Source: Cellulomonas fulva (GTDB lineage Bacteria; Actinomycetota; Actinomycetes; Actinomycetales; Cellulomonadaceae). From it: 64,000 nucleotides of DNA. The stretch spans positions 124,001-188,000 of the forward strand of contig NZ_JAHBOH010000001.1 in the NCBI RefSeq assembly GCF_018531375.1, given 5' to 3'. Within the stretch, counting starts at the first letter, position 1. Every line of letters begins with the position of its first letter. This document shows, piece after piece, positions 36,054-43,971 of this stretch. The notes below the pieces were generated by a model. The model was given only the letters and a program-made list of their open reading frames with translations. It made no database searches and was not told the DNA's origin. The position numbers were made by a program, and so were the translations under genes.

Positions 36054-38387
36054 GTGACCGCCCTGCACACCGATCCCGCCCAGGACCCCGCCGCCACGTC
36101 GGAGCCGCCCTACCTCGATCCCGCCCGCCCGGTCGCCGAGCGCGTCGCGGACCTCGTCGGACGCATGACGCTGGCCGAGAAGGTGGGCCAGATGATGCAG
36201 CTCGACTCGCGTGACAACGTGCGCGAGCTGATCGAGGGCAGCCACGTCGGGTCGATCCTGCACACCTCCCCGGCGGCCGTCCGCGAGGCGCACGAGGTGA
36301 CGGCGACCACGCGCCTGCGCATCCCGCTGCTCATCGCCGAGGACTGCATCCACGGCCACTCGTTCTTCGAGGGCGCCACGATCTTCCCGACCCAGCTCGG
36401 CATGGCCGCCTCGTGGGACCCGGAGCTCGTCGAGCGCGCCGCGCGGATCACCGCCGTCGAGGTCGCCGCCACGGGCATCCACTGGACGTTCTCGCCGGTG
36501 CTCTGCATCGCGCGCGACCTGCGCTGGGGCCGCGTCTCGGAGACGTTCGGCGAGGACCCGTTCCTCATCGGCGAGCTCGCGTCCGCGATGGTCCGCGGCT
36601 ACCAGGGCGAGGGCCTGGGCGACCCGACCGCGATCCTGGCGACGGCCAAGCACTTCGCGGGCTACTCCGAGACGCAGGGCGGGCGGGACGCGACCGAGGC
36701 GGACATCTCCCGTCGCAAGCTCACGGCCTGGTTCCTGCCGCCGTTCGAGCGCGTGGCGCGCGAGGGCTGCGCGACGTTCATGCTCGGCTACCAGTCGATG
36801 GACGGCACGCCGATCACGGTCAACGACTGGCTGCTCACCGACGTCCTGCGCGGCGAGTGGGGCTACACCGGCACGCTCGTCACCGACTGGGACAACGTCG
36901 GCCGCATGGTCTGGGAGCAGCAGATCCAGCCCGACCACGCGCACGCGGCCGCCGCCGCGGTGAAGGCGGGCAACGACGTCGTCATGACGACGCCCCAGTT
37001 CTTCGCGGGCGCGCAGCGGGCGGTCGCCGACGGCCTGCTCGACGAGGCCGCGATCGACGCCGCCGTCTCCCGCATCCTCACGCTCAAGTTCCAGCTCGGC
37101 CTGTTCGAGGAGCCGCGCCGGCCCGACGACGCGCGCATCGCCGAGGTGCTGGGCGTCGCGGCGCACGAGGCCGTGAACCTCGAGCTCACCCGCCGCTCGG
37201 TGGTCCTGCTGCAGAACGACGGCGTCCTCCCGCTCGCCGGGGGCTGCACCGCGGCCGCCGGCGACGACGAGCGCGCGGTCGCCCCGGCCGGCGCCGAGCG
37301 CCGCCGCGTGCTCGTCGTGGGCCCGAACGCGGACGACACCGACACCCAGCTCGGCGACTGGGCCGGGCGCTCGGGCCAGGCGGACTGGCTGCCCGACGGC
37401 CACCCGCGGCACATGATCGAGACCGTCCTGGACGGTCTGCGCGAGCGCTCGCCGGAGGGCTGGGACGTGACCTACGCGCGTGGCGCGGACATCCTCACGC
37501 TCGCGCCGGACCCCGAGGGCGAGCTGTTCCCGGACGGGCAGCCGCGCCCGCAGGTCGTCGTGCCGTGCGCCCCCGACGAGGCGCTGATCGCCGAGGCCGT
37601 CGCGGCCGCGCGCGACGCCGACTACGTCGTGGCGGTCGTGGGCGACCGGATCGAGCTCGTCGGCGAGGGGCGCTCCACCGCCACGCTCGAGCTCATCGGC
37701 GGCCAGGTCGCGCTGCTCGACGCCCTGGCGGCGACCGGCACCCCGATGGTCGTCGTCGTCGTCGCGTCCAAGCCGCTGGTCCTGCCGGACTCCGCCCTGG
37801 ACGCCGCGGCCGTGGTGTGGGCGGCGAACCCCGGCATGCGCGGCGGGCAGGCGATCGCGGAGATCCTGCTCGGGCTCGTCGAGCCGTCGGGCCGCCTGCC
37901 GATCTCCTTCGCGCGGCACGCGGGTCAGCAGCCCACGTTCTACAACCAGCTCCGCGGCCAGCACGGCACGCGCTACGCGGACCTGACGCAGCGCCCGGCG
38001 TTCGCGTTCGGCCACGGGCTGACCTACACCACGGTCGAGTACGACGAGCTCGAGGTGCTGACCCCCAGCGTGGCCGCCGACGGCGACGTCCGGGCACGGG
38101 TCACGCTGCGCAACACCGGCTCCCGGCCGGCCCTGGAGACCGTGCAGGTCTACGTCTCCGACCTGGTGACGACGACCATGTGGGCGGAGTCCGAGCTCAA
38201 GGCCTACCGGCAGGTCGCGGTCGCGCCCGGCGAGTCCGTCGTCGTGGACCTGGCGGTGCCCGCCGCGGCCTGCTCGATCGTCGACGCGGACGCGCGCCGC
38301 GTGGTCGAGCCCGGCGACTTCGAGCTGCGGGTCGGGCCGTCGTCGGTCCGCGACGCCCAGCTCGTCGCGCGGTTCGCGATCGCCTGA
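36054..38387 (+). CDS. glycoside hydrolase family 3 beta-glucosidase/xylosidase, cytoplasmic
   Basis: 777 residues, full length for the BglX type: an N-terminal TIM-barrel domain (~30-345), a second alpha/beta domain (~370-620) and a C-terminal fibronectin III-like domain (~650-770). The nucleophile Asp lies in LVTDWDNVGRMV (near residue 281), and substrate-binding KHFAGYSETQGGRD is intact. There is no signal peptide, so it should cleave imported oligosaccharides, such as cellobiose, in the cytosol. Two palindromes lie upstream, one resembling the CebR/CelR operator. It is divergent from the Opp-type importer with a DUF385 gene in between. The ATG at 36054 was taken because the N-terminus fits the family. 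Confidence 0.94.
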   Translation: MTALHTDPAQDPAATSEPPYLDPARPVAERVADLVGRMTLAEKVGQMMQLDSRDNVRELIEGSHVGSILHTSPAAVREAHEVTATTRLRIPLLIAEDCIHGHSFFEGATIFPTQLGMAASWDPELVERAARITAVEVAATGIHWTFSPVLCIARDLRWGRVSETFGEDPFLIGELASAMVRGYQGEGLGDPTAILATAKHFAGYSETQGGRDATEADISRRKLTAWFLPPFERVAREGCATFMLGYQSMDGTPITVNDWLLTDVLRGEWGYTGTLVTDWDNVGRMVWEQQIQPDHAHAAAAAVKAGNDVVMTTPQFFAGAQRAVADGLLDEAAIDAAVSRILTLKFQLGLFEEPRRPDDARIAEVLGVAAHEAVNLELTRRSVVLLQNDGVLPLAGGCTAAAGDDERAVAPAGAERRRVLVVGPNADDTDTQLGDWAGRSGQADWLPDGHPRHMIETVLDGLRERSPEGWDVTYARGADILTLAPDPEGELFPDGQPRPQVVVPCAPDEALIAEAVAAARDADYVVAVVGDRIELVGEGRSTATLELIGGQVALLDALAATGTPMVVVVVASKPLVLPDSALDAAAVVWAANPGMRGGQAIAEILLGLVEPSGRLPISFARHAGQQPTFYNQLRGQHGTRYADLTQRPAFAFGHGLTYTTVEYDELEVLTPSVAADGDVRARVTLRNTGSRPALETVQVYVSDLVTTTMWAESELKAYRQVAVAPGESVVVDLAVPAAACSIVDADARRVVEPGDFELRVGPSSVRDAQLVARFAIA

Positions 38388-38403
38388 CCGACCGGGAGGA
38401 GCG

Positions 38404-38431
38404 CGGGCCCGGCGAGCTGTCGCCGGGCCCG
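38404..38431 (+). terminator. 12-bp hairpin after the GH3 gene
   Basis: CGGGCCCGGCGA, loop GCTG, exact complement, beginning 17 nt after the stop codon. No U-tract, as usual in high-GC genomes. Confidence 0.75.
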
Positions 38432-38512
38432 TGTCCGGGCGGTGGCCGGATCGTTGGACGACCGTGACGTGCCCGAGTCCCGGAACCGCTCCCGTGGCGC
38501 GCCGGGCCCGGT

Positions 38513-38518
38513 TACGGT
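38513..38518 (+). promoter_or_regulatory. TACGGT -10 element, likely leaderless DUF4180 transcript
   Basis: TACGGT ends 6 nt before the ATG at 38525, the same geometry as at dapD. There is no ribosome-binding site between. Confidence 0.5.
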
Positions 38519-38524
38519 GGGCCC

Positions 38525-38881
38525 ATGCACGTCGAGGTCATCGGTGATCAGCGGGTTCTCGTCCTGGACCCCGCGGGGGCTCCCGTCGGTGCCGCCACCG
38601 CGACCGACCTGATCGGTGACGCGTGGGGTCACGGCGTGCGGGTGGTGGTGGTCCCCGTCGAGCGCCTCGACCCCGCGTTCTTCGAGCTGCCGACCGGCGT
38701 CGCGGGCGAGCTCACGGGCAAGCTCGAGCGCTATCGGCTCCACCTCGCCGTCGTGGGCGACATCGCCGCCCAGGTCGCCGCCTCGGACGCGCTGCGCGCG
38801 TACGTGAGCGCATCCAACGAGGGCCGGCACGTGTGGTTCGTCGCGGACGGCGACGAGCTCGAGTCCCGACTGAGCGCCTGA
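38525..38881 (+). CDS. DUF4180 protein
   Basis: 118 residues that look like a complete DUF4180 domain: an N-terminal beta strand with VLVLDPAG, ATDLIGDAWGHGVRVVVVPV, LDPAFFELPTGVAGELTGKL and LAVVGDIAAQVAASDALRAY. This matches the family's F-F-x-L-x-T/S-G-x-A-G-E core. Members are small cytosolic proteins, sometimes annotated as alpha/beta-hydrolase-like, with no proven role. It stands alone: terminator-like hairpin upstream, opposing gene downstream. Confidence 0.85.
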   Translation: MHVEVIGDQRVLVLDPAGAPVGAATATDLIGDAWGHGVRVVVVPVERLDPAFFELPTGVAGELTGKLERYRLHLAVVGDIAAQVAASDALRAYVSASNEGRHVWFVADGDELESRLSA

Positions 38882-38946
38882 GCCGCGCGGGCCGCCGAGT
38901 CCTGCCGAGCGCCGCCGAGCACCGCCGAGCGCCGTCCAGGGTTCGG

Positions 38947-39594
38947 TCAGCCGCGGTCCTGCCACGTGCACAGGCAGACGCGGTTGCCCTCGGCGTCCGC
39001 CAGCACCCAGAAGCTCGGCGCCGCCTCGTCGTCCACGAGCCGTCCGCCCGCCGCGACGGCCGCGTCGATCCGCGGCTGCACCTGCCCGGGGTCGACCCAC
39101 ACGTCGAGGTGCCAGCGCTGCCGCGGCTCCTCGGACCCCGACTCCTGGAACCAGACCGGGGGCAGCGCGCCCGCGGCATCCCGCACCTCGTCGTCCATCC
39201 CCTCACGCGGCTCGAACCCGAGGACGGCACCCCAGAACGGCAGCACCTGCGCCCGGTCCGGCGTGTCGAGCGCGAGCTCGAACCGGCTCACGTCCGCGCC
39301 GTCGAGCGCATGGCCCGCCGCGTGCGCGTACGCCGTGACCACCCGCGCGAGCGCGACGTCCCGCTCGGTCACCCCGCCGGCGTCGTGGCTGGTCAGCCGC
39401 ACGTCCACGAAGCCGTAGCGCAGGTCGACGTCGGGGTGGTGGTCGCGAGCCTCCGCCTCCTCCCCGATCCGGTTCACCAGAGCGAGTCCCGCCGCGAAGT
39501 CACCCGTCGCGACGCGTGTGTGCAGGCTCCCGCCCAGGTTGACCCAGCCCGTCAGGCCGGCGTCCGCGACCTGCTGTCCCGTCAGCGTCTCCAT
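38947..39594 (-). CDS. fusion of pterin-4a-carbinolamine dehydratase-like domain and VOC (glyoxalase-like) domain
   Basis: 215 residues. Residues ~1-95 resemble the PCD/PhhB fold: a ligand motif EARDHHPDVDLRYGFVDVRL and the closing LTSHDAGGVTERDVALARVV. Residues ~100-215 are a VOC/Glyoxalase_6 domain with LALDTPDRAQVLPFWGAVLG, RWHLDVWVDPGQ and PSFWVLADAEGNRVCLCTWQ. PCD enzymes dehydrate 4a-hydroxytetrahydrobiopterin and can act as transcription partners; the VOC half may bind metal or a ligand. The pairing recurs in Actinobacteria but its purpose is unknown. No aromatic amino acid hydroxylase gene is near. Confidence 0.85.
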   Translation of the reverse strand: METLTGQQVADAGLTGWVNLGGSLHTRVATGDFAAGLALVNRIGEEAEARDHHPDVDLRYGFVDVRLTSHDAGGVTERDVALARVVTAYAHAAGHALDGADVSRFELALDTPDRAQVLPFWGAVLGFEPREGMDDEVRDAAGALPPVWFQESGSEEPRQRWHLDVWVDPGQVQPRIDAAVAAGGRLVDDEAAPSFWVLADAEGNRVCLCTWQDRG

Positions 39595-39641
39595 GAGGCC
39601 ATGGTGACGAGGACCACCGACACGCGCACGTCAGCGGGAGG

Positions 39642-40148
39642 TCACGCCCCGGCCCGCGAGCGCGCGCGGTACGCGCGGGCCTTCATGACGTCGCCGCACT
39701 CGCCCATCGAGCACCAGCGTCCCGACCGGTTCCGCGACGCGTCGTAGTACACCCACTGGCAGGCGGGGTTGGCGCACGCCTTCAGTCGCTGGAGCCGCCC
39801 CGCGCGGTGCTCCTCCAGCACGTCGACGAGCAGGCCGGCGACGTGGTCCTCCTCGTCGGACGGGACCAGTGCCGGACCGTCCGCAGTCACCCGGAGCACC
39901 AGCCGGTGCCCGGCGGCGACCCGGTCGAGGGCCTCCTGCTCCCCCGCCACGACGTACGCGCGCAGCCCGTCCCGCAGCTCGCGGAGCCCCGCCGGCGCCT
40001 GCGCGCCCAGGCGCTCGACGCCGTGGAACCGGTCGTCGGTGTTCAGCAGCGCGCGCACGCGCTCGAGCCGGCCGGGGGCGACGCCGGGCTCGGTGCCGAG
40101 GGTGATCCAGGGCTCGAGGGTGTTGACGGGCGGCACGGTGCCCAGCAT
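39642..40148 (-). CDS. CGNR-type zinc finger protein (ABATE domain) with altered signature
   Basis: 168 residues from the ATG at 40146-40148. The N-terminal part is a shortened ABATE domain (LERVRALLNTDDRFHGVERL, LRELRDGLRAYVVAGE). The C-terminal zinc finger has its four cysteines in CANPACQWVYYDASRNRSGR and WCSMGECGDVMKARAYRAR, but the C-G-N-R signature reads C-G-D-V. Such proteins are thought to be stress-related DNA-binding regulators. It is divergent from the hemerythrin gene 46 nt away, across a palindrome that could be its operator. Longer upstream frames overlap that gene. Confidence 0.82.
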   Translation of the reverse strand: MLGTVPPVNTLEPWITLGTEPGVAPGRLERVRALLNTDDRFHGVERLGAQAPAGLRELRDGLRAYVVAGEQEALDRVAAGHRLVLRVTADGPALVPSDEEDHVAGLLVDVLEEHRAGRLQRLKACANPACQWVYYDASRNRSGRWCSMGECGDVMKARAYRARSRAGA

Positions 40149-40170
40149 AGTCGTCACCGTCGTTCGTTGT

Positions 40171-40180
40171 TCACTAGTGA
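40171..40180. promoter_or_regulatory. palindrome TCACTAGTGA between divergent genes
   Basis: A perfect 10-bp inverted repeat in the 46-nt gap between the CGNR gene and the hemerythrin gene. Its position suits an operator controlling both. Confidence 0.55.
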
Positions 40181-40194
40181 CGTTGGAGCCGACC

Positions 40195-40950
40195 ATGACC
40201 GCCCCCAGCACCGCCCGCGCGTCCCGCAGCTCGTCGAGCCGGTCGTCGAACCGGTCGTCGAGCAGGTCGTCGAACCAGTCGTCGGCGCGTCCCGCCGAGG
40301 CCCCCGGCTGCGACACCTCCGACATGCTCACGATCCACGCGCTGTTCCGGCGCGCGTTCACCGACGCACCGGACCTGGTGCGCGGTGTCGACGACGGCGA
40401 CGTCGAACGCGCGCTCGTCGTCGCGGCGCACGTCCGTGAGGTCGCGGGCGCGCTGCACCACCACCACTCGGGCGAGGACGAGCTGCTGTGGGAGACGCTC
40501 GAGACGCGGGCGCCGGCCTGCGCGCTGCACGTGGGCCGGATGCGTGCCCAGCACGCCGCGACGGCGGCGCAGCTGCGCGGGCTCGACGAGGTCCTGCCCG
40601 CGTGGGAGCACGCCGCGCGCGCCGACTCGCGCGCGGTCGTCGCCGCGACGCTCGACGCGATCCGGGACACCCTGCTCACGCACCTGGGCGACGAGGAGAG
40701 CGCGATCCTCCCGACCGCGTCGACCGTGATGACGCAGCGCGAGTGGGGCGCGCTGCACGAGCACGGGATGTCCACGATCCCGCGCGACAAGCTGCTGCTG
40801 CAGCTCGGCTGGATCCTCGAGGTCGTCCCGGCCGACGAGCGGGCGGGCTGGCTGCGCGGCAACCTCCCGCTGCCGGGCCGGCTCGCGTGGCGGCTCGTCG
40901 GGCGACGGCAGTTCGCCGCCCACCGGGCGCGCGTCTACGGCACCGCCTGA
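40195..40950 (+). CDS. hemerythrin HHE domain protein with Ser/Arg repeat tail
   Basis: 251 residues from ATG 40195, with GGAG about 8 nt upstream; ATG 40324 would give only the folded domain. Residues ~45-190 are an HHE helical bundle: TIHALFRRAFTDA, the iron-type motifs REVAGALHHHHSGEDELLWE, LHVGRMRAQHAATAAQL and LLTHLGDEESAILP. Such proteins bind a di-iron centre and may sense or store oxygen or handle nitric oxide. The first ~40 residues are S-S-N-R/S-S-S-R repeats from a 12-bp tandem repeat. The C-terminal ~60 residues resemble a common actinobacterial extension. It is paired with the divergent CGNR regulator. Confidence 0.85.
   Translation: MTAPSTARASRSSSSRSSNRSSSRSSNQSSARPAEAPGCDTSDMLTIHALFRRAFTDAPDLVRGVDDGDVERALVVAAHVREVAGALHHHHSGEDELLWETLETRAPACALHVGRMRAQHAATAAQLRGLDEVLPAWEHAARADSRAVVAATLDAIRDTLLTHLGDEESAILPTASTVMTQREWGALHEHGMSTIPRDKLLLQLGWILEVVPADERAGWLRGNLPLPGRLAWRLVGRRQFAAHRARVYGTA
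40231..40284 (+). repeat. 12-bp x 4.5 in-frame tandem repeat at the hemerythrin N-terminus
   Basis: Units TCGTCGAGCCGG, TCGTCGAACCGG, TCGTCGAGCAGG, TCGTCGAACCAG and a half unit encode alternating S-S-S-R / S-S-N-R or N-Q. The repeat lies just after the start codon. Confidence 0.9.
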
Positions 40951-41036
40951 GCGCGTCAGGAATCGAGAAGCACGGCCCGCAGCCGCCTCCCTAGCCTGGT
41001 GGGACACCGACCAGGACGACGAGGGAGCACGACGAC

Positions 41037-41462
41037 ATGGCGACGAACGACGAGAACGACGGCTTCACCGCCGAGGAGCGCGCGGCGATGAAGGAGCGGG
41101 CGAAGGAGACCCGCGCGACGAAGGGCAAGGTCGACCCGGAGGCCGAGGTGCTGGCGAAGATCGCCGAGCTCCCCGACGACGACCGCGCGATCGCCGAGCG
41201 GATCCACGCGCTCGTCGCCGAGCACGCCCCCGCCTTCGCGCCGCGGACCTGGTACGGCATGCCCGCGTACGCCAAGGACGGCAAGGTCGCGGTGTTCTTC
41301 CAGCCCGCGTCCAAGTTCAAGGCGCGCTACGCCACGCTGGGCTTCAACGACTCCGCCGCGCTCGACGACGGCTCGATGTGGCCGACGTCCTTCGCGATCA
41401 CGACGCTGACCCCGGCCGACGAGAAGCGCATCGGCGAGCTGATCGCGCGCGCCGCAGGCTGA
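41037..41462 (+). CDS. DUF1801 (YdhG-like) protein
   Basis: 141 residues. A charged N-terminal helix (TAEERAAMKERAKETRATKG) precedes a DUF1801 domain with IHALVAEHAPAFAPRTWYGM, AYAKDGKVAVFFQPASKFKA and YATLGFNDSAALDDGSMWPT. The family is related to bacterial frataxin-like iron proteins and YdhG but has no firm role here. GAGGGAG lies upstream of the ATG. It is followed by an intergenic inverted repeat. Confidence 0.88.
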   Translation: MATNDENDGFTAEERAAMKERAKETRATKGKVDPEAEVLAKIAELPDDDRAIAERIHALVAEHAPAFAPRTWYGMPAYAKDGKVAVFFQPASKFKARYATLGFNDSAALDDGSMWPTSFAITTLTPADEKRIGELIARAAG

Positions 41463-41471
41463 CCCCCGCCC

Positions 41472-41541
41472 GCGAGGTCGTGACCTCCCGTCGAGATCGT
41501 TCTGTCGAGCTCACGACCGCAACGGGACGTCGCGACCTCGC
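41472..41541. repeat. intergenic inverted-repeat element, copy 1
   Basis: Contains GAGGTCGTGACCTC (41474-41487, perfect palindrome around GT) and the inverted partners TCACGACC (41511-41518) and CGACCTCG (41533-41540). A related element lies at 45098-45164. The gap after the DUF1801 gene is 133 nt and holds nothing else. Confidence 0.6.
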
Positions 41542-41595
41542 CGCTGTCCGACCTTGCCGGTGGACCGGGACGCCGGCCGGGGCGAGCATGTCGTG

Positions 41596-41997
41596 ATGAC
41601 GCGCTTCGCGATCGACGCTCCCGCCCTGCTCCGGCTCGTCGACCAGGACCGCCCGCCGGCCGCCGACGTCCAGCTGGTCGCACCCAAGTCGATCCTGGTC
41701 GACGCCCTGCAGCTCCTGCTCGACGACGTGCGCGGCGGCCGCCGTGACCGCGCCGACGCGCTGCTCACGCACACCCGCATGACGGAGACGAAGATCCGGC
41801 TGCTCGGCGACCGCGTCTCGCGGCGCCGGGCGTTGGACCTCGCGCTCGAGCACGGCTGGGCGCAGGTGCGCACCGCCGAGTACGTCGCCGTCTCCCAGCT
41901 GCAGGCCGACGCGCTCGTCGCGGTCGACCCGGAGCTCCGCGCCGCCGTCACCGGGCTCGTGCCCCTCGCCTCGCCCGACGACCTCGTCGCCGGCTGA
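41596..41997 (+). CDS. PIN-like domain protein (VapC-related)
   Basis: 133 residues from ATG 41596 (GTG 41593 overlaps it). It opens with TRFAIDAPALLRLV, an acidic residue in the first PIN position, then VAPKSILVDALQLLLDDV, MTETKIRLLGDRVSRRRALD and QLQADALVAVDPEL, giving the remaining acidic positions. This matches a group of actinobacterial PIN-type proteins related to VapC ribonucleases. There is no antitoxin gene beside it, so it may be a solitary member. Active-site completeness needs structural alignment. Confidence 0.75.
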   Translation: MTRFAIDAPALLRLVDQDRPPAADVQLVAPKSILVDALQLLLDDVRGGRRDRADALLTHTRMTETKIRLLGDRVSRRRALDLALEHGWAQVRTAEYVAVSQLQADALVAVDPELRAAVTGLVPLASPDDLVAG

Positions 41998-42013
41998 CCC
42001 CCGGGAACCCGGC

Positions 42014-42610
42014 ATGCCGCCTCCGCAGACCGTCCCGCTGCTGCCCTGCGCCGACATCGACGAGATCGAGCCGTTCTTCGCCGCGATGGGGTTCCGCACC
42101 ACGTTCCGCCAGCACCGCCCGTACGCGTGCCTCGCCCTCCACGGCCACGGGTTCGACCTGCAGTACTACGGTCTGGACGGCCACGTCCCGGAGGCGTCGC
42201 ACAGCTCGTGCCTCGTGATCGTCGACGACACCGGCCCGATCTGGGACGAGCTCGCGGCGGGGCTGCGGCAGGCCTACGGGCGCCTGCCCGTCGCGGGCTT
42301 CCCGCGGATCACGCGACCACGCCCCCGCAAGAATGCCGACGGCGTCACCGGCTTCAGCCTCGTCGACCCGGCAGGGAACTGGATCCGCTTCTTCCACCGC
42401 GGCCGCGGTGCGCCGGCGCCCGCCGCCGAGCTCAGCCGGCTCGGCGAGGCCGTGCAGAACGCCGTCGTCCTCGCCGACAGCAAGGGCGACGAGGCCCAGG
42501 CGCTCAAGGTCCTGCAGGGCGCGCTGCGGCGCGCCCCGGCCGACGACCCCGCTCTCGAGGATGCGCGCGAGCTCCTGGCCGAGCTCGAAGAGCGCCAGGT
42601 CGAACGCTGA
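42014..42610 (+). CDS. VOC family protein with helical C-terminal extension
   Basis: 198 residues. Residues 1-130 follow the bleomycin-resistance/VOC pattern: VPLLPCADIDEIEPFFAAMG, YACLALHGHGFDLQYYGLDG and VTGFSLVDPAGNWIRFF. Residues ~140-198 (ELSRLGEAVQNAVVLADSKG, DEAQALKVLQGALRRAPADD) form helices like a tetratricopeptide pair. It begins 16 nt after the PIN gene stop, so both may be co-transcribed. VOC proteins of this type can sequester drugs or act as dioxygenases; the ligand is unknown. Confidence 0.85.
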   Translation: MPPPQTVPLLPCADIDEIEPFFAAMGFRTTFRQHRPYACLALHGHGFDLQYYGLDGHVPEASHSSCLVIVDDTGPIWDELAAGLRQAYGRLPVAGFPRITRPRPRKNADGVTGFSLVDPAGNWIRFFHRGRGAPAPAAELSRLGEAVQNAVVLADSKGDEAQALKVLQGALRRAPADDPALEDARELLAELEERQVER

Positions 42611-42699
42611 CACCCACCGGCGCGGCTCCGGCGGGTGCGCCGCCGAAGTGGTCGGCCGAACCACCCCTGGGGCGGTCGTCGAGATGGGAGGCTCGCTCC

Positions 42700-43117
42700 A
42701 TGGCGACTCTCCGCGCACCCGACGGCGGATCTCCACTGATCCGCACCCACTTCACGGACGACCCCGCGTAGCTGGCAGCCCTCGCGGCGGCGACGGCGCC
42801 GGTCGAGACCCCCGTACGGCCCGCACGAGGCATACCTCGTCCCGGTCGAGGATCCCGCCCTCGCCGGGATGCGGCCCGAGGACCTGGCCGGGCTGGACCG
42901 CTCCGGCGATCTCTCCTACGCGTTCGTCGCTGACGCGCAGACGATGGTCGACAGCACCTTCGTCGTGCTCAGCCTCGGTGCGGAGAACGGCCGGTGGTTC
43001 CGCTGCACCGCCGCCGCGGTCTACGCGATCGAGACGAACCTCTCGGTCGCGAACATGGACTTCTTCGAGTTCGCCGACTCTGCGGGCGAGGACGGCGTGT
43101 TCCGCGGCTGGGAGTGA
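42700..43117 (+). pseudogene. DUF6924 gene broken by a TAG stop and a frameshift
   Basis: The ATG at 42700 opens a frame reading MATLRAPDGGSPLIRTHFTD DPA and then TAG at 42769-42771, where a Trp is expected (TGG to TAG). After that the frame continues sensibly (LAALAAATAPVE) until a C5 run at 42809-42813. One extra C shifts the frame, and the rest resumes in another phase as PYGPHEAYLVPVEDPAL to the stop at 43117, ending LSVANMDFFEFADSAGEDGV. Joined, the parts form an ordinary DUF6924 protein of about 138 residues. The last 82 residues stay open from 42869. Sequencing error could explain one lesion, hardly both. Confidence 0.8.
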
Positions 43118-43175
43118 CGCCCGCGGCAGGGCACCACGCGGTGGCGCCGCTGAGACGGTTCTGGTGTCCGCCTCG

Positions 43176-43817
43176 TCAGGAGAGGCGGCGCTCGAGCTCG
43201 ACGACGCCCGGACCGCTCAGGTGCGGGAGGTGCGACCGGCGCCCCGAGGCGACCAGGAGCAGGGACGTCAGAGGACCGCGCACCGCTGGTCCGCTCCCCA
43301 CAACGACGTCGGCGTCGTCGGCCTCGAGCGCCAGGCCGACGACATGCTGGCGACCGCCGCCGAACGACACCGAGGTCCGCGCCTGGTACCGCAGCGCGCG
43401 CTCCACCGCCTGGTGCGGGTAGTGCCCGGTCGCTCCGAGCGGTACCCGGACGTCCTCGCCGTGCACGACGGCCTCGACCAGCCGGGTCTCCGGGGCCGCC
43501 GGAGGGGACGCCGTCAACCCTGTGACCGCCCGCAGACGCTCCAGCGTGATCGCGGGCGTGGCGCCCCGCTCGCGCGCGACCCCCTTCGCGTTCTGGCGGT
43601 CGAAGTCGAAGCGCGCCGCCGCCAGACCGACGACGAAACGTCGCCGCGTGGTCCGCGCGGTGTCGACGAGGTGCGCGACGACGTCGTGCACGCTCCATCC
43701 TTCGCACAACGACGGCGTCGCCCAGCGCTCCTCGGCGAGCGGTTCCAGGAAGGACACCAGTGCCTGCCGCTCGGCATGCACAACCGGCCAGACGTCGCTC
43801 GTTCGCACACCCGACAT
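43176..43817 (-). CDS. mycothiol-dependent maleylpyruvate isomerase-family (DinB-like) protein
   Basis: 213 residues from ATG 43815-43817 (ATG 43820 is directly before it). The N-terminal DinB-like helical bundle of TIGR03083-type proteins is seen in HAERQALVSFLEPLAEERWA, SLCEGWSVHDVVAHLVDTAR (metal-ligand His) and LVEAVVHGEDVRVPLG. The C-terminal part is a small SCP2-like or family-specific domain. Members are suspected mycothiol-dependent enzymes, but few have been tested. A 150-nt gap without features separates it from the TetR gene. Confidence 0.85.
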   Translation of the reverse strand: MSGVRTSDVWPVVHAERQALVSFLEPLAEERWATPSLCEGWSVHDVVAHLVDTARTTRRRFVVGLAAARFDFDRQNAKGVARERGATPAITLERLRAVTGLTASPPAAPETRLVEAVVHGEDVRVPLGATGHYPHQAVERALRYQARTSVSFGGGRQHVVGLALEADDADVVVGSGPAVRGPLTSLLLVASGRRSHLPHLSGPGVVELERRLS

Positions 43818-43971
43818 CATGCACGTCCCCGCAGCCCCAGACGTGTCCGAGCCCCTCGCGATCGCGCGGCGCCGGCGTGAGGTCCGTGCGCTGCCCTGGT
43901 GCACGCCGCTCGCCGGGTGCACGCCGAGCTCGCTCGGACCCGTGCCGACGATGAGCCACTGAGCGGGGTCG

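Noticed and set aside
41596..42610. PIN and VOC genes as a toxin-antitoxin pair
   Set aside because: The VOC protein does not resemble an antitoxin and no DNA-binding partner is present.
43821..43971. N-terminal extension of the DinB-type gene
   Set aside because: The frame stays open but its composition is low-complexity and the MM start matches the family.
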